DNA of 36,153 nt from NCBI GenBank assembly GCA_017466215.1, contig JAFTUO010000071.1:1-36153 (forward strand). Direction: 5' to 3'. This document shows, piece by piece, positions 25,006 to 32,755 of the stretch. The DNA comes from Oscillospiraceae bacterium. Its GTDB lineage: Bacteria; Bacillota; Clostridia; Oscillospirales; Oscillospiraceae. Made by a program: the position numbers and the translations under genes. The notes below the pieces were generated by a model. It made no database searches. It was not told the origin of the DNA and saw nothing but the letters and a program-made list of their open reading frames with translations. Within the stretch, counting starts at the first letter, position 1, and each line of letters begins with the position of its first letter.

Positions 25006-25105
25006 ATATGTTACCTCCTTTTGTTATGAGTTTACCATACAATGATTTGAAATATACTTCTGTGATAAAGTTACATAAAAGGGGAGCGCTCAACCCTTGT
25101 CTCCC

Positions 25106-25606
25106 TCAGCAAGGGGCGGCATCAGGGAGCATTTCGGCGGCTCTTTTCAGGATCTGCGCGTGGTCAAAGGCAAGTTGTGCGGCGTCGATTTGATCCAGAT
25201 CCAACCAAAAGGCATCCGCGGCATCGTCGCCGGCGTGGACAGCCGGCTTCTGATCCACAACAGCCATAAACGCCGCAGAAACCGTCCAGCCTCGGGGGTC
25301 GCGGCCTGGCGCGCTGAACACATCTACCAATCGCAGAGCAAGTCCGGAAACGCCGGTCTCTTCTTCCAGTTCCCTGGCGGCAGTTTGCTCGATCGGCTCG
25401 TTTTCATTGGCAAAGCCCCCGGGGAAAGCCAGCTTTCCCAGGAACAGATGCCCCTTTCGCCGGATCAGCAGGACCTGCCATTTCTCACACGCCCGGGTGA
25501 AAACCACGATATCGGCCGTCAACGCAGGCTTTGGATAATTTTTGCTGCGGTAGCGGGCAATGGCTTCCGCCTCTGTTAAACCCCGGGCATCGCGCAATTC
25601 TTCCAT
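25106..25606 (-). CDS. NUDIX hydrolase
   Basis: A 166-residue protein with a complete Nudix box, GGFANENEPIEQTAARELEEETG (23 residues, given here by pattern GGFx5Ex7RELxEETG), around residues 63-85. The strand before it, VLLIRRKGHLFLGKLAFPGG, resembles ADP-ribose pyrophosphatase and NrtR-type Nudix domains, and the residues after it carry FSAPGRDPRGW, also seen in ADP-ribose or NAD-related members. There is no C-terminal winged-helix domain, so it is not a full NrtR regulator. Hydrolysis of ADP-ribose or a related nucleoside diphosphate is plausible. GGAGGA site before the ATG; located 59 bases after the alcohol dehydrogenase. Confidence 0.85.
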   Translation of the reverse strand: MEELRDARGLTEAEAIARYRSKNYPKPALTADIVVFTRACEKWQVLLIRRKGHLFLGKLAFPGGFANENEPIEQTAARELEEETGVSGLALRLVDVFSAPGRDPRGWTVSAAFMAVVDQKPAVHAGDDAADAFWLDLDQIDAAQLAFDHAQILKRAAEMLPDAAPC

Positions 25607-25624
25607 TTATCTTCCTCCATTGGA

Positions 25625-25652
25625 ATGAGCCCGGCATTGCTGTCGGGCTCAT
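25625..25652 (-). terminator. Hairpin after the alcohol dehydrogenase
   Basis: ATGAGCCCG at 25625-25633 pairs with CGGGCTCAT at 25644-25652 around a 10-base loop. No T run follows on the minus strand, and the NUDIX ribosome binding site lies just beyond, so it may be an attenuating or mRNA-stabilising hairpin and not a full terminator. Confidence 0.45.
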
Positions 25653-25665
25653 AGTGATCATGCAA

Positions 25666-26883
25666 TTAGAAATCGACTTCCAGATCGTAGTAGCAGCACT
25701 TGAACAGCTTTTCCATCTCTTCCTGGCTGGGCTGACGGGGGTTGGAGCCGGTGCAGGCGTCGCCGATGGCGTTCTTTGCGATCTCAGGCAGGCGCTCCAG
25801 GAAGACTTCCTCGGGAACGAAGCCCTGCTCGCAGGGATAGCTGTCGGCACCGTAGTTCTTGATGCACTGAGGAATGTTCAGATCATCATTCATCTTGCGC
25901 AGGTAGGCGATCAGGTTGGCAACCTTCTCATCGTCGTTTGCGCCGCCCAGCTTCATCTCGTCAGCGATGACGCCATAGCGCTTCTTGGCGGTCTCATCCT
26001 TGGCATTGAAGGCGATAACCTTGGGCAGGTACATAGCATTTGCCGCGCCGTGGATAATGTGTGCGCCGTAATCTTCAAAGATAGCACCGGTCTTGTGGGC
26101 CATAGAGTGAACGATGCCCAGCAGAGCGTTGGAGAAAGCCATACCGGCCATGCACTGTGCGTTGTGCATAGCGGCGCGCTTGTCCATATCGCCGTTGTAG
26201 GAATCGACCAGATCGGACTGGATCATCTTGATGGCATGCAGAGCCAGAGGATCGGTGTAATCGCAGTTGCAGGTGGAAACATAAGCTTCCACAGCGTGGG
26301 TCATAGCGTCCATACCGGTGTGTGCGACCAGCTTCTTGGGCATAGTCTCGGCCAGGTCGGGATCAACAATCGCAATGTCAGGAGTGATCTCAAAGTCAGC
26401 AAGAGGATACTTGATACCTTTTTCGTAGTCGGTGATGACGGAGAAAGCGGTAACCTCAGTAGCAGTACCGGAGGTGGAGGGGATCGCTACAAAGCGAGCC
26501 TTCTGACGCAGAGTGGGGATGCCGAAAACGACGCACATCTGCTCAAAGGTGATCTCAGGATGCTCATACTTGATCCACATTGCCTTAGCGGCGTCGATGG
26601 GAGAGCCGCCGCCCATAGCGACGATCCAGTCGGGCTGGAACTCAGCCATAACTGCAGCACCGTTCATAACGGTGGTAACAGAGGGGTCGGGCTCGATGCC
26701 TTCGATGACCTTAACTTCCATACCGGCTTCCTGCAGATAAGAGATAGCTCTGTCCAGGAAACCAAACTTTCTCATTGCGCTGCCGCCAACACAGACGACG
26801 GCCTTCTTGCCGGTCAGGGTTTTCAGGACTTCCAGAGAGCCCTTGCCGTGATACAGGTCGCGGGGGAGAGTAAATCTTGCCAT
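25666..26883 (-). CDS. Iron-containing alcohol dehydrogenase
   Basis: A 405-residue group III (iron-dependent) alcohol dehydrogenase reducing aldehydes to alcohols with NAD(P)H in fermentation. GGGSPIDAAK at 91-100 binds the cofactor. The metal-binding segments are GMDAMTHAVEAYVS (Asp 192, His 196), GIVHSMAHKTGA (His 259 and 263) and HIIHGAANAMYLP (His 275 or 278). STSGTATEVTAF at 136-147 is family-typical. The pattern is close to the alcohol dehydrogenase domain of AdhE and to ethanol/butanol dehydrogenases; the natural alcohol is not determinable. It has its own promoter and an AGGAGG site. Confidence 0.92.
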   Translation of the reverse strand: MARFTLPRDLYHGKGSLEVLKTLTGKKAVVCVGGSAMRKFGFLDRAISYLQEAGMEVKVIEGIEPDPSVTTVMNGAAVMAEFQPDWIVAMGGGSPIDAAKAMWIKYEHPEITFEQMCVVFGIPTLRQKARFVAIPSTSGTATEVTAFSVITDYEKGIKYPLADFEITPDIAIVDPDLAETMPKKLVAHTGMDAMTHAVEAYVSTCNCDYTDPLALHAIKMIQSDLVDSYNGDMDKRAAMHNAQCMAGMAFSNALLGIVHSMAHKTGAIFEDYGAHIIHGAANAMYLPKVIAFNAKDETAKKRYGVIADEMKLGGANDDEKVANLIAYLRKMNDDLNIPQCIKNYGADSYPCEQGFVPEEVFLERLPEIAKNAIGDACTGSNPRQPSQEEMEKLFKCCYYDLEVDF

Positions 26884-26951
26884 AATAAATTGCCTCCTAT
26901 GTAATAAAATGTAGGCATTGTCCGCAAGGAACGGACATTCTGCTTGCCTTT

Positions 26952-26980
26952 ATTGTAAGCTATTTTGCTTGTTTTTTCAA
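26952..26980 (-). promoter_or_regulatory. Promoter of the iron-containing alcohol dehydrogenase
   Basis: On the minus strand TTGAAA (26980-26975) and TACAAT (26957-26952), spacer 17, about 70 bases before the ATG. Confidence 0.75.
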
Positions 26981-27004
26981 GGAAATTCCTGCTATCAAGA
27001 TGTA

Positions 27005-27041
27005 CAAAAATCAGCCGTCTGCAATGTGCAAACGGCTGATT
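27005..27041 (-). terminator. Terminator of the hydrogenase gene
   Basis: On the minus strand AATCAGCCGT (27041-27032) pairs with ACGGCTGATT (27018-27009), followed by a short T run (27010-27006). Confidence 0.8.
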
Positions 27042-27049
27042 CTTTAGGT

Positions 27050-28453
27050 TTATTTGAGCTTAGATACGGCGGCGGTGATGGAGGTTTGTTCGGCTTCCCG
27101 ACCATACTTGTCCACTTCCAGCTTGTTCTTGTCGCTGTGAGAAAGGCAGCCGGCGCCGTTGGAGCAGCCGCCGATGCAGGCCATTCCCTCAATGAAATTG
27201 CCGTCCAGGATGCCCTTGTTCAGCTTCAGCAGCGCGATCTTGCAGGCCTCGATGCCGTCGCAGACTACCGGCTTTACCTCAAAGTCGATATCCTGCTCCT
27301 TCAGCGCCTGGGCCACCGCGTCGGTCAGACCGCCGGTGCGGGCGAAGATGCGGCCAAAGTAGGATGCGTTATTCAGCGGCGTTTCCTCCATCTGTGAGAT
27401 AAAGAAATCCCGGCTGTCGAACAGCGCCTGCAGCTCCTCAAAGGTCAGCACCGTATCCACATAGGGCTTGACGGAATCCAGCTGCGCCTCTGCCTTTTTG
27501 GCGGTGCAGGGGCCGATGAAGACCACCTTGGCATCGGGGGTCTTTTCCTTGATGTACTTGGCAAGGGCTGCCATCGGGGACAGATTGTGGGAAATATATT
27601 TTTCCAGCTGGGGGAAAGCAGACTTGATATACTGCACAAATGCCGGGCAGCAGGAGCTGGTGAGCATACCCTTTTCCGCAAGCTCTTTTGCCTCGGACAG
27701 CGCCACCATATCCGCGCCCAGAGCAACCTCGATCACGTCGCGGAAGCCCAGCTTTTTCAGACCCGTTACCACCTGCCCCAGCTTGGCATAGCTAAACTGG
27801 CTGGCGATGGAGGGGGCGACGATGGCGTACGCGTTGCCGCCCTTGAGAAGGTTGATGGCATCTAAGATGTAGGACTTGTCGGTGATCGCGCCGAAGGGGC
27901 ATTGGTACACACAAGCGCCGCAGTGGGTGCATTTGCTGTTGTCGATGGTGGCCGCCCGGTCCTCGTTCATAGAGATGGCCTTGACCTTGCAGGCGCTCTG
28001 GCAGGGCCGCTTGCGGCTGACAATGGCGGTGTAGGGGCAGACCTTGATGCACTGGCCACATTCTTTGCACTTACTTTTGTCGATGTGGGCAACGTGGTCG
28101 CTGTCCCAGTAGATCGCGCCGAAGCGGCACACATCCTCGCACCGGTGGGCAAGACAGCCGCGGCATGCGTTGGTAACCTCGTAGCCGCCGACGGGGCATT
28201 CGTCGCAGGCGATCTCGATGACCTCGATGACATTGGGGTTATCCTTGTCGCCACCCATGGCGACCTTGACCCGCTCGCCTAGAATGGCCCGCTCCTTGTA
28301 CACGCAGCAGCGCATAGTGGCTTCTTTGCCGGGGACAAGCTTTTCGGGGATGTCCATAAGATTTTCCAGAAGCTTGTCATCCCACGCAAGGCGCGCCACC
28401 TCCCGCAGAACTTTGTATTTCAGATGTTGAATTTTCGTGTCAAATTTTCTCAT
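27050..28453 (-). CDS. Monomeric [FeFe] hydrogenase, group B-like
   Basis: A 467-residue cytoplasmic hydrogenase that makes or uses H2 with ferredoxin-type electrons. The N-terminal half has many cysteines: CDECPVGGYEVTNACRGC (83-100), then CKECGQCIKVCP (129-140) and CTHCGACVYQCP (175-186) as 4Fe-4S clusters. The H-cluster motifs are TSSCCPAF (L1, 265-272), GPCTAKKAE (L2, 314-322) and EGMACIGGCSNGAGC (L3, 422-436). GPC in L2 and the short form without a NuoG-like N-terminus suggest the group B type. Start at 28453 (MRKFDTKIQ) with AAGGTG upstream; 13 more upstream codons are not family-like. Maturation genes hydEFG are not in the window. Repeat copy E lies 40 bases upstream, and no good promoter was seen between them. 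Confidence 0.9.
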   Translation of the reverse strand: MRKFDTKIQHLKYKVLREVARLAWDDKLLENLMDIPEKLVPGKEATMRCCVYKERAILGERVKVAMGGDKDNPNVIEVIEIACDECPVGGYEVTNACRGCLAHRCEDVCRFGAIYWDSDHVAHIDKSKCKECGQCIKVCPYTAIVSRKRPCQSACKVKAISMNEDRAATIDNSKCTHCGACVYQCPFGAITDKSYILDAINLLKGGNAYAIVAPSIASQFSYAKLGQVVTGLKKLGFRDVIEVALGADMVALSEAKELAEKGMLTSSCCPAFVQYIKSAFPQLEKYISHNLSPMAALAKYIKEKTPDAKVVFIGPCTAKKAEAQLDSVKPYVDTVLTFEELQALFDSRDFFISQMEETPLNNASYFGRIFARTGGLTDAVAQALKEQDIDFEVKPVVCDGIEACKIALLKLNKGILDGNFIEGMACIGGCSNGAGCLSHSDKNKLEVDKYGREAEQTSITAAVSKLK

Positions 28454-28492
28454 AGTATTCACCTTGATGTTGTGGTTGTAGAGGACGGGCAT

Positions 28493-28671
28493 AAGCCTCC
28501 CCTGTGCAAGGGGAGGTGGCTTCGCCGCAGGCGAAGACGGAGGGGCTGTACAATCCCCCTGTCAGAAATCAAAGATTTCTGACAGCCCTGCCGGGCCCGC
28601 GCCCCTTTTGTTCGCTTTGCGGACATTTTCCCCGCTAGCGGGGAAATCTGCCCTTTATACAAGGGGGCCTT
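28493..28671. repeat. Intergenic hairpin repeat, copy E (AAGCCTCCCC class)
   Basis: A 179-bp element between the hydrogenase and the PHP gene. Ends are AAGCCTCCCCT and AGGGGGCCTT. Inner hairpins include CTTCGCC-GCA-GGCGAAG at 28519-28535, GTCAGAAATC-AAA-GATTTCTGAC at 28561-28583 and TTCCCCGCTAGCGGGGAA near 28627-28645. The middle hairpin matches the corresponding one in copy F apart from a few bases. It is longer and more elaborate than D and F. No ORF. Confidence 0.75.
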
Positions 28672-28674
28672 GTG

Positions 28675-29475
28675 CTAGATACCCACCTCGTCAAAGGTTT
28701 TGCCGTTAAACATACAAATGTGGTCAAAGCCTGCCTGCTTCAAAATTTCCACAGACTCGTCGAAGTAGGTGGTCAGATTATCCGCGTGGTGGGAATCGGC
28801 GTTCAGCAGCACCTGACCGCCATTGTCCCGCAGGGTGTCCAGCAGATAGGCGGCAGGGTAGGGCGTGGTGCGCCAGCCCCGGGAAATTGCGCCGGTGTTC
28901 ATCTCCACGTAGGGGCAAGTCTTGATTACCCGCTTCAGCGCCTCCCGGGCGATTTCCTGATAGCGCTTATCCTCCTCGGGGATCAGGCTGAACTTGGTGA
29001 TCAGGTCAAAATGCCCCACGAAAGTGGGCTTCCACTTTTCCACGTGCCGGCAGACCATATCGTAATAGCACTCCGCCATAGCGATCACATCGCCGCCAAA
29101 GGCTTTCTCAATGCAGTCCTTCTGCTGCTGGGGACTGTGGTCGATGGCGTGGCAGAAGCCGTCTTTGATGATGTAGTGGACGGATGCCAGAAAATAGTCG
29201 AAAACGGAAACATCCGTATCAGAATAATAATCCAGCTCCAGACCGGCATAAATGGGCAGCCGGTCAGCATATTTTTCCTTGAGCGCTTTGATCTCCTGCA
29301 GATAGGGGGCGTAGGCCTCCTCTTTCATACAGTAGCTGGTGTCGCAGGCGGTAAAGCTGTGGTCAGAAAAGCCCAGGGAACGCATATTCTTGCGCAGCGC
29401 GGACTGGATGTTTTCCTCCATAGTGGATTTGCCGTCGGAGTATGTAGAATGGTTGTGCAGATTGGAATAACGCAT
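28675..29475 (-). CDS. PHP-domain histidinol-phosphatase
   Basis: A 266-residue PHP-family phosphatase of the HisK/HisJ type. The metal-binding motifs are NLHNHSTYSDG at the N-terminus, SDHSF near 38, GLELDYY near 80, LASVHYI near 96, VGHFDL near 165 and LNADSHH near 230. It can supply the histidinol phosphate dephosphorylation step that the his operon lacks, since HisB here has no phosphatase domain. The start at 29475 has a CGGAGG site and follows its own promoter; a much longer in-frame extension to 30075 runs antisense through another gene and is not real. The his palindrome CTTTAGC-AC-GCTAAAG is absent from its promoter. A generic PHP phosphoesterase is the alternative. Confidence 0.85.
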   Translation of the reverse strand: MRYSNLHNHSTYSDGKSTMEENIQSALRKNMRSLGFSDHSFTACDTSYCMKEEAYAPYLQEIKALKEKYADRLPIYAGLELDYYSDTDVSVFDYFLASVHYIIKDGFCHAIDHSPQQQKDCIEKAFGGDVIAMAECYYDMVCRHVEKWKPTFVGHFDLITKFSLIPEEDKRYQEIAREALKRVIKTCPYVEMNTGAISRGWRTTPYPAAYLLDTLRDNGGQVLLNADSHHADNLTTYFDESVEILKQAGFDHICMFNGKTFDEVGI

Positions 29476-29516
29476 AGGGTCGCCTCCGTTTAGAATTCCT
29501 ACTTTTCTTATTTTAT

Positions 29517-29545
29517 AGTATAGCAAATAATGTGCCGGCGTGCAA
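29517..29545 (-). promoter_or_regulatory. Promoter of the PHP phosphatase gene
   Basis: On the minus strand TTGCAC (29545-29540) and TATACT (29522-29517), spacer 17, 42 bases before the ATG. Confidence 0.72.
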
Positions 29546-29560
29546 CCGGGAAATATGTAG

Positions 29561-29589
29561 TTGCATTTTTTGGTCCTGTATGGTATACT
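29561..29589 (+). promoter_or_regulatory. Promoter of the single-pass membrane protein gene
   Basis: TTGCAT at 29561-29566 and TATACT at 29584-29589, spacer 17. Divergent from the PHP promoter, with the two -35 boxes 15 bases apart. Confidence 0.78.
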
Positions 29590-29641
29590 AGTGTCATTCA
29601 GAGGCGGACGCTTCGAATAATTATTGTGGAGGAAGAGAATT

Positions 29642-30625
29642 ATGGAAAACGAAAACTTGGAGAATGTCTCCGCTCCCGAGACGGAAGAGATCCAGGAAAC
29701 TGTAGAAGCAGCTGTTGAGGTTGCTGAAACTGCTGAGGTTACGGAAGCTGCTCCTGCTGAGAGCAAGAAGAGCATTACCGACATTCTGGCCTGCGTGGCA
29801 GACAAGGGCAAGGAACTGATCGAGAATCCCAAGCCTTTGCTGGATAAGATCAAGGCTGTCCCCAAGAAGATCTGGATCGCAATCGGCGGCGGCGTTGCTG
29901 CGCTGATCGCTATCATCGTCGTAATTTCCCTGCTGAGCAATACATACAAGACCCCCATCAAGGCTGCAGAAAAGGTGCTGAACAGTAAGTCTGTCAACCA
30001 GGTTCTGAACCGTGCGCCTGCCCTGCTCAACGGCTTTGGTGAGGATGAGGCCAAGGTCCTGATCGGCATTGCCAAGAAGACGGACTATTACAAGGACTAC
30101 AGTGAAGACATCGAAGACGGCTTTGAAAGCGTCATCGAGATGCTGGAAGAAAACGTCGGCAAGAACTACAAGATCAGCCTGAAGGTTACCGACAAGGAAA
30201 AGCTGGAAAAGGACGATCTGAAGGCTTTCCGTACACAGCTGCGCTCCATCGGCAAGATGGGCTCTATGCTGGAGGATATGGAGAACGAGGACTATGCCGA
30301 TATGGCCGACGAGCTGGGCATCAGCAAGGCACAGGCCAAGAAGGCGGTCAAGAATATTCTGGCCTTCTGCAAGGACTGCAAGAGCGCCAAGGTCCAGAAG
30401 GGCTATGAGCTGACCATCGAAGTCAAGCTCACCGGCAAGGAGCTGGATGAGCCCATCGAGCAGGAGATCCACTTTGATGTATTCAAGGTCGATGGCAGAT
30501 GGGTACCCGGCGTGTTCACCGCTGCAGACAAGGTTATGGACGGCCTGGGTATGGGCGACCTGATGGGCATTATGGGCAGCCTGGGCGGCGGTATGGATAT
30601 CGGCGACCTGATGGGCGGCTTCTAA
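29642..30625 (+). CDS. Single-pass membrane protein of unknown function
   Basis: A 327-residue protein I do not recognise. Residues 1-40 are rich in Glu, Val and Ala, an acidic disordered tail with no signal peptide. A segment of Lys-rich helix (50-76) leads to one transmembrane helix at about 77-98 (IWIAIGGGVAALIAIIVVIS). The remaining 230 residues, probably outside the cell, are helical and Lys/Glu-rich with a beta part (YELTIEVKLTGKEL, VFKVDGRWVPGVF), reminiscent of DUF4878/NTF2-like stress or lipoprotein domains. The C-terminus repeats GDLMG with GMG and GGG runs. GGAGG precedes the ATG at 29642. It is monocistronic with its own promoter and terminator. Confidence 0.8.
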   Translation: MENENLENVSAPETEEIQETVEAAVEVAETAEVTEAAPAESKKSITDILACVADKGKELIENPKPLLDKIKAVPKKIWIAIGGGVAALIAIIVVISLLSNTYKTPIKAAEKVLNSKSVNQVLNRAPALLNGFGEDEAKVLIGIAKKTDYYKDYSEDIEDGFESVIEMLEENVGKNYKISLKVTDKEKLEKDDLKAFRTQLRSIGKMGSMLEDMENEDYADMADELGISKAQAKKAVKNILAFCKDCKSAKVQKGYELTIEVKLTGKELDEPIEQEIHFDVFKVDGRWVPGVFTAADKVMDGLGMGDLMGIMGSLGGGMDIGDLMGGF

Positions 30626-30637
30626 GAACTGCATAAT

Positions 30638-30667
30638 AAAACAGCACCGAGCAATCGGTGCTGTTTT
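30638..30667 (+). terminator. Terminator of the membrane protein gene
   Basis: AAAACAGCACCGA, GCAA loop, TCGGTGCTGTTTT, ending in six T: a textbook rho-independent terminator. Confidence 0.92.
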
Positions 30668-30686
30668 TTGTTTTTAAAAAGGTGTT

Positions 30687-30811
30687 CCCTTGCCTCTCCC
30701 TTTGGGAGAGGTGCCCAGTGCGCACACTGGGCGGAGAGGGTATTTGTTAAAACCCTCTCAGTCAAAAATCAAAGATTTTTGCCAGCTCTCCCAGAGGGAG
30801 AGCCAAGTGGG
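30687..30811. repeat. Intergenic hairpin repeat, copy F (CTCTCCC class)
   Basis: A 125-bp element between convergent genes. Outer arms CTCTCCC-TTT-GGGAGAG and CTCTCCC-AGA-GGGAGAG, inner arms GGAGAGGGT and ACCCTCTC. The first inner hairpin GCCCAGTG-CGCA-CACTGGGC (30713-30732) is identical to that of copy C; the second, GTCAAAAATC-AAA-GATTTTTGCC (30761-30783), resembles that of copy E. Thus it combines modules of two other repeat classes. Confidence 0.8.
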
Positions 30812-30821
30812 CGTCAAAAAA

Positions 30822-31526
30822 TCATAGCGGGCTTTGCTTGATCTTAGCGTAGCGGCGGGGGAATTGGGGCGGTGTGGGGGCGACCTTGCGCAGGACGATC
30901 ACGCTGTGTGTTGCGCCGTCGATGTCGAAATCCCGGATTTCCTCCAGCTTGAGGCCCAGCTTTTTCACCGCGTTTTTCGCTTCCTCCAGCTCCTGCCGGG
31001 CGGCAGAGCCCTTCAGCGCGATCACCGCGCCGCCGATGCGCACATAGGGCGCGGTCAGCTCCAGCAGGATGTTCAGCCGTGCTACAGCGCGGCTGGTGGC
31101 ATAGTCAAATTTCTCCCGATGCTCCGCAACCGCCTCTTCTGCCCGGGCGGTGATGCATTGGGCCTGAATGCCCAGCTGGGGCAGAATGCTCTCCAGCCAA
31201 TTCATCCGCTTGCCCAGAGAGTCCAGCAGCGTTACCCTGGCATCCTTGCAGGCGATGGCCACCGGCACACCGGGAAATCCGGCGCCGCAGCCCACGTCGA
31301 TGATCTTTTTGCCGGCCAGATCCGCCGCGGTCAGCACCGTCAGGCTGTCCAGCAGGTGCAGCTTGGCCACCGCCGCAGGCTCAGTGATGGCGGTGAGATT
31401 CATCACCGCATTCTGCGCTACAACGGCAGCGCCAAAGGCGCACAGCTTATCCGCAGTTTCCTCCGGCAGCGTCAGCCCCAGCTCGGGCAGGCCTGCCAGC
31501 AGCGTTTGCTTCATAGCGTCCATCAT
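30822..31526 (-). CDS. rsmG: 16S rRNA m7G527 methyltransferase
   Basis: A 234-residue RsmG (GidB), which methylates G527 of 16S rRNA using SAM. The SAM-binding motif IIDVGCGAGFPGVPVAI is at about 74-90, LLDSLGKRMNWLE follows, and DYATSRAVARL and ALKGSAA are conserved catalytic-fold segments. The start at 31526 overlaps the DUF3810 gene's TGA (ATGATGGAC arrangement), so the two are translationally coupled; a second ATG one codon later is equally possible. Outside its usual place near the replication origin, judging by the neighbours. Confidence 0.94.
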   Translation of the reverse strand: MMDAMKQTLLAGLPELGLTLPEETADKLCAFGAAVVAQNAVMNLTAITEPAAVAKLHLLDSLTVLTAADLAGKKIIDVGCGAGFPGVPVAIACKDARVTLLDSLGKRMNWLESILPQLGIQAQCITARAEEAVAEHREKFDYATSRAVARLNILLELTAPYVRIGGAVIALKGSAARQELEEAKNAVKKLGLKLEEIRDFDIDGATHSVIVLRKVAPTPPQFPRRYAKIKQSPL

Positions 31527-32707
31527 TCGCTACCCCCGACGGTGGGGTTGGTGGTCAGATCCACCCAATCCTTGTCCAGCGGATCAAAGGTCTCGTCCTC
31601 TTCCTTGTGGGCGGGCAGGTAGATCTCCTGGATATACCAGCTGACCAGCAGGTCGGACACCTGATCGTAGGACGAAACGCCATCTTCATCGCCGCTGGCC
31701 TTGATATATGCATCGTTGGCATTGGTGGCAAGGTTGGTGGCGGCGTCATTTTTGTTGCGGCTGAAGAAATTGTCGTAATCGGCAAGATCCCGGCGCAGCT
31801 CGGCGGTCATACCGCTGTAAAGGGTCTGAATGGCGGCGTCGGCACTGGTGGTGCCTACGCTGGCCAGAGCGCCGTAGCAGTAGCGCAGGGCCATATAGTA
31901 GCCGGAGTAGCGGAAAATGGGATCGCTGTGGGCATCGGTGGCCAAAAATGCCGCCAGATTGGCGTCCCGCTCCAGGGAGATACACATTCTGTGGGCCATT
32001 TCGTGGCACATCACAAAGGGAATGGTAACCGCAGGGATCTGGGGATTCACGGCGGCCTCGCCGGTCAGCGGCATAGTAACGCCGGTGATGCCCATCGAGG
32101 TGTACATATCCGCCCAGCCCAGCTTCTTTACGGGCAGGGTAGAGCCGGCAAACACGGAGAAATACTCCTCATAGGTCAGGGTCTCAAAACCCTCGCCGGC
32201 CATTTCCGCCATTTCTTCAAAGGTGGGGTAGTCTACAGAGCCGTCGGCGTTTCTGGGTACTTCCTGGGAAAGCTCGTTGGCGATGTCCCGGAAATAGGTG
32301 GTGGCCTCCACCAGCTCGGAAACGTTATAGCCAACGTCGCGAACAGTCAGCCGAATATCGTCAGCCAGAGGGCCGGCATAGTTGTTCAGGCCGTACACGC
32401 CGGTGTGCAGGAAGAACAGTGTTGCTGCACCGGTCAGCATCCAGCCCAGCCACTGGACAAAATTCCAGCGCAGGACGATCATAATTACGATGGATGCCAG
32501 CACAACTGCCGCCAAAATCACCACGAACATCTGCCACAGGCAGAAATCTGCACCGCCGGACCAGCTCGCAAGGGAGGTCTGGATCAGACGGGAGGTATAG
32601 GGGTAGAACATATCAATGAGGACCGTGTGGCTCTTTGCAAAGGCCGTCAGTGCAGCCGTGATGGCGGCAATAATGGCCGCAACGATGTATCCACGCCAAT
32701 ATTTCAA
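31523..32707 (-). CDS. DUF3810 membrane metalloprotease-like protein
   Basis: A 394-residue protein with three predicted transmembrane helices (about 7-24, 58-79, 86-103) and an outside domain with the zinc motif CHEMAHR (HEMAH at 235-239) followed by ERDANLAAFLA, the pattern of DUF3810, an uncharacterised putative metallopeptidase family. The start is a TTG at 32707, the only candidate with a good AAGGAGG site (spacing 7); ATG codons at 32743 and 32767 have none and lie close to the promoter. Substrate unknown. It overlaps rsmG by 4 bases. Confidence 0.85.
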   Translation of the reverse strand: MKYWRGYIVAAIIAAITAALTAFAKSHTVLIDMFYPYTSRLIQTSLASWSGGADFCLWQMFVVILAAVVLASIVIMIVLRWNFVQWLGWMLTGAATLFFLHTGVYGLNNYAGPLADDIRLTVRDVGYNVSELVEATTYFRDIANELSQEVPRNADGSVDYPTFEEMAEMAGEGFETLTYEEYFSVFAGSTLPVKKLGWADMYTSMGITGVTMPLTGEAAVNPQIPAVTIPFVMCHEMAHRMCISLERDANLAAFLATDAHSDPIFRYSGYYMALRYCYGALASVGTTSADAAIQTLYSGMTAELRRDLADYDNFFSRNKNDAATNLATNANDAYIKASGDEDGVSSYDQVSDLLVSWYIQEIYLPAHKEEDETFDPLDKDWVDLTTNPTVGGSE

Positions 32708-32755
32708 AGGAATTCCCTCCTTACTTCGCTTTCTTAAAAGCATATAGCTTGTATT

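Noticed and set aside
29476-30075. Long N-terminal extension of the PHP gene on the minus strand
   Set aside because: The frame stays open but is antisense to a real plus-strand gene with its own promoter, ribosome binding site and terminator, and the PHP gene has a good start at 29475 behind its own promoter.
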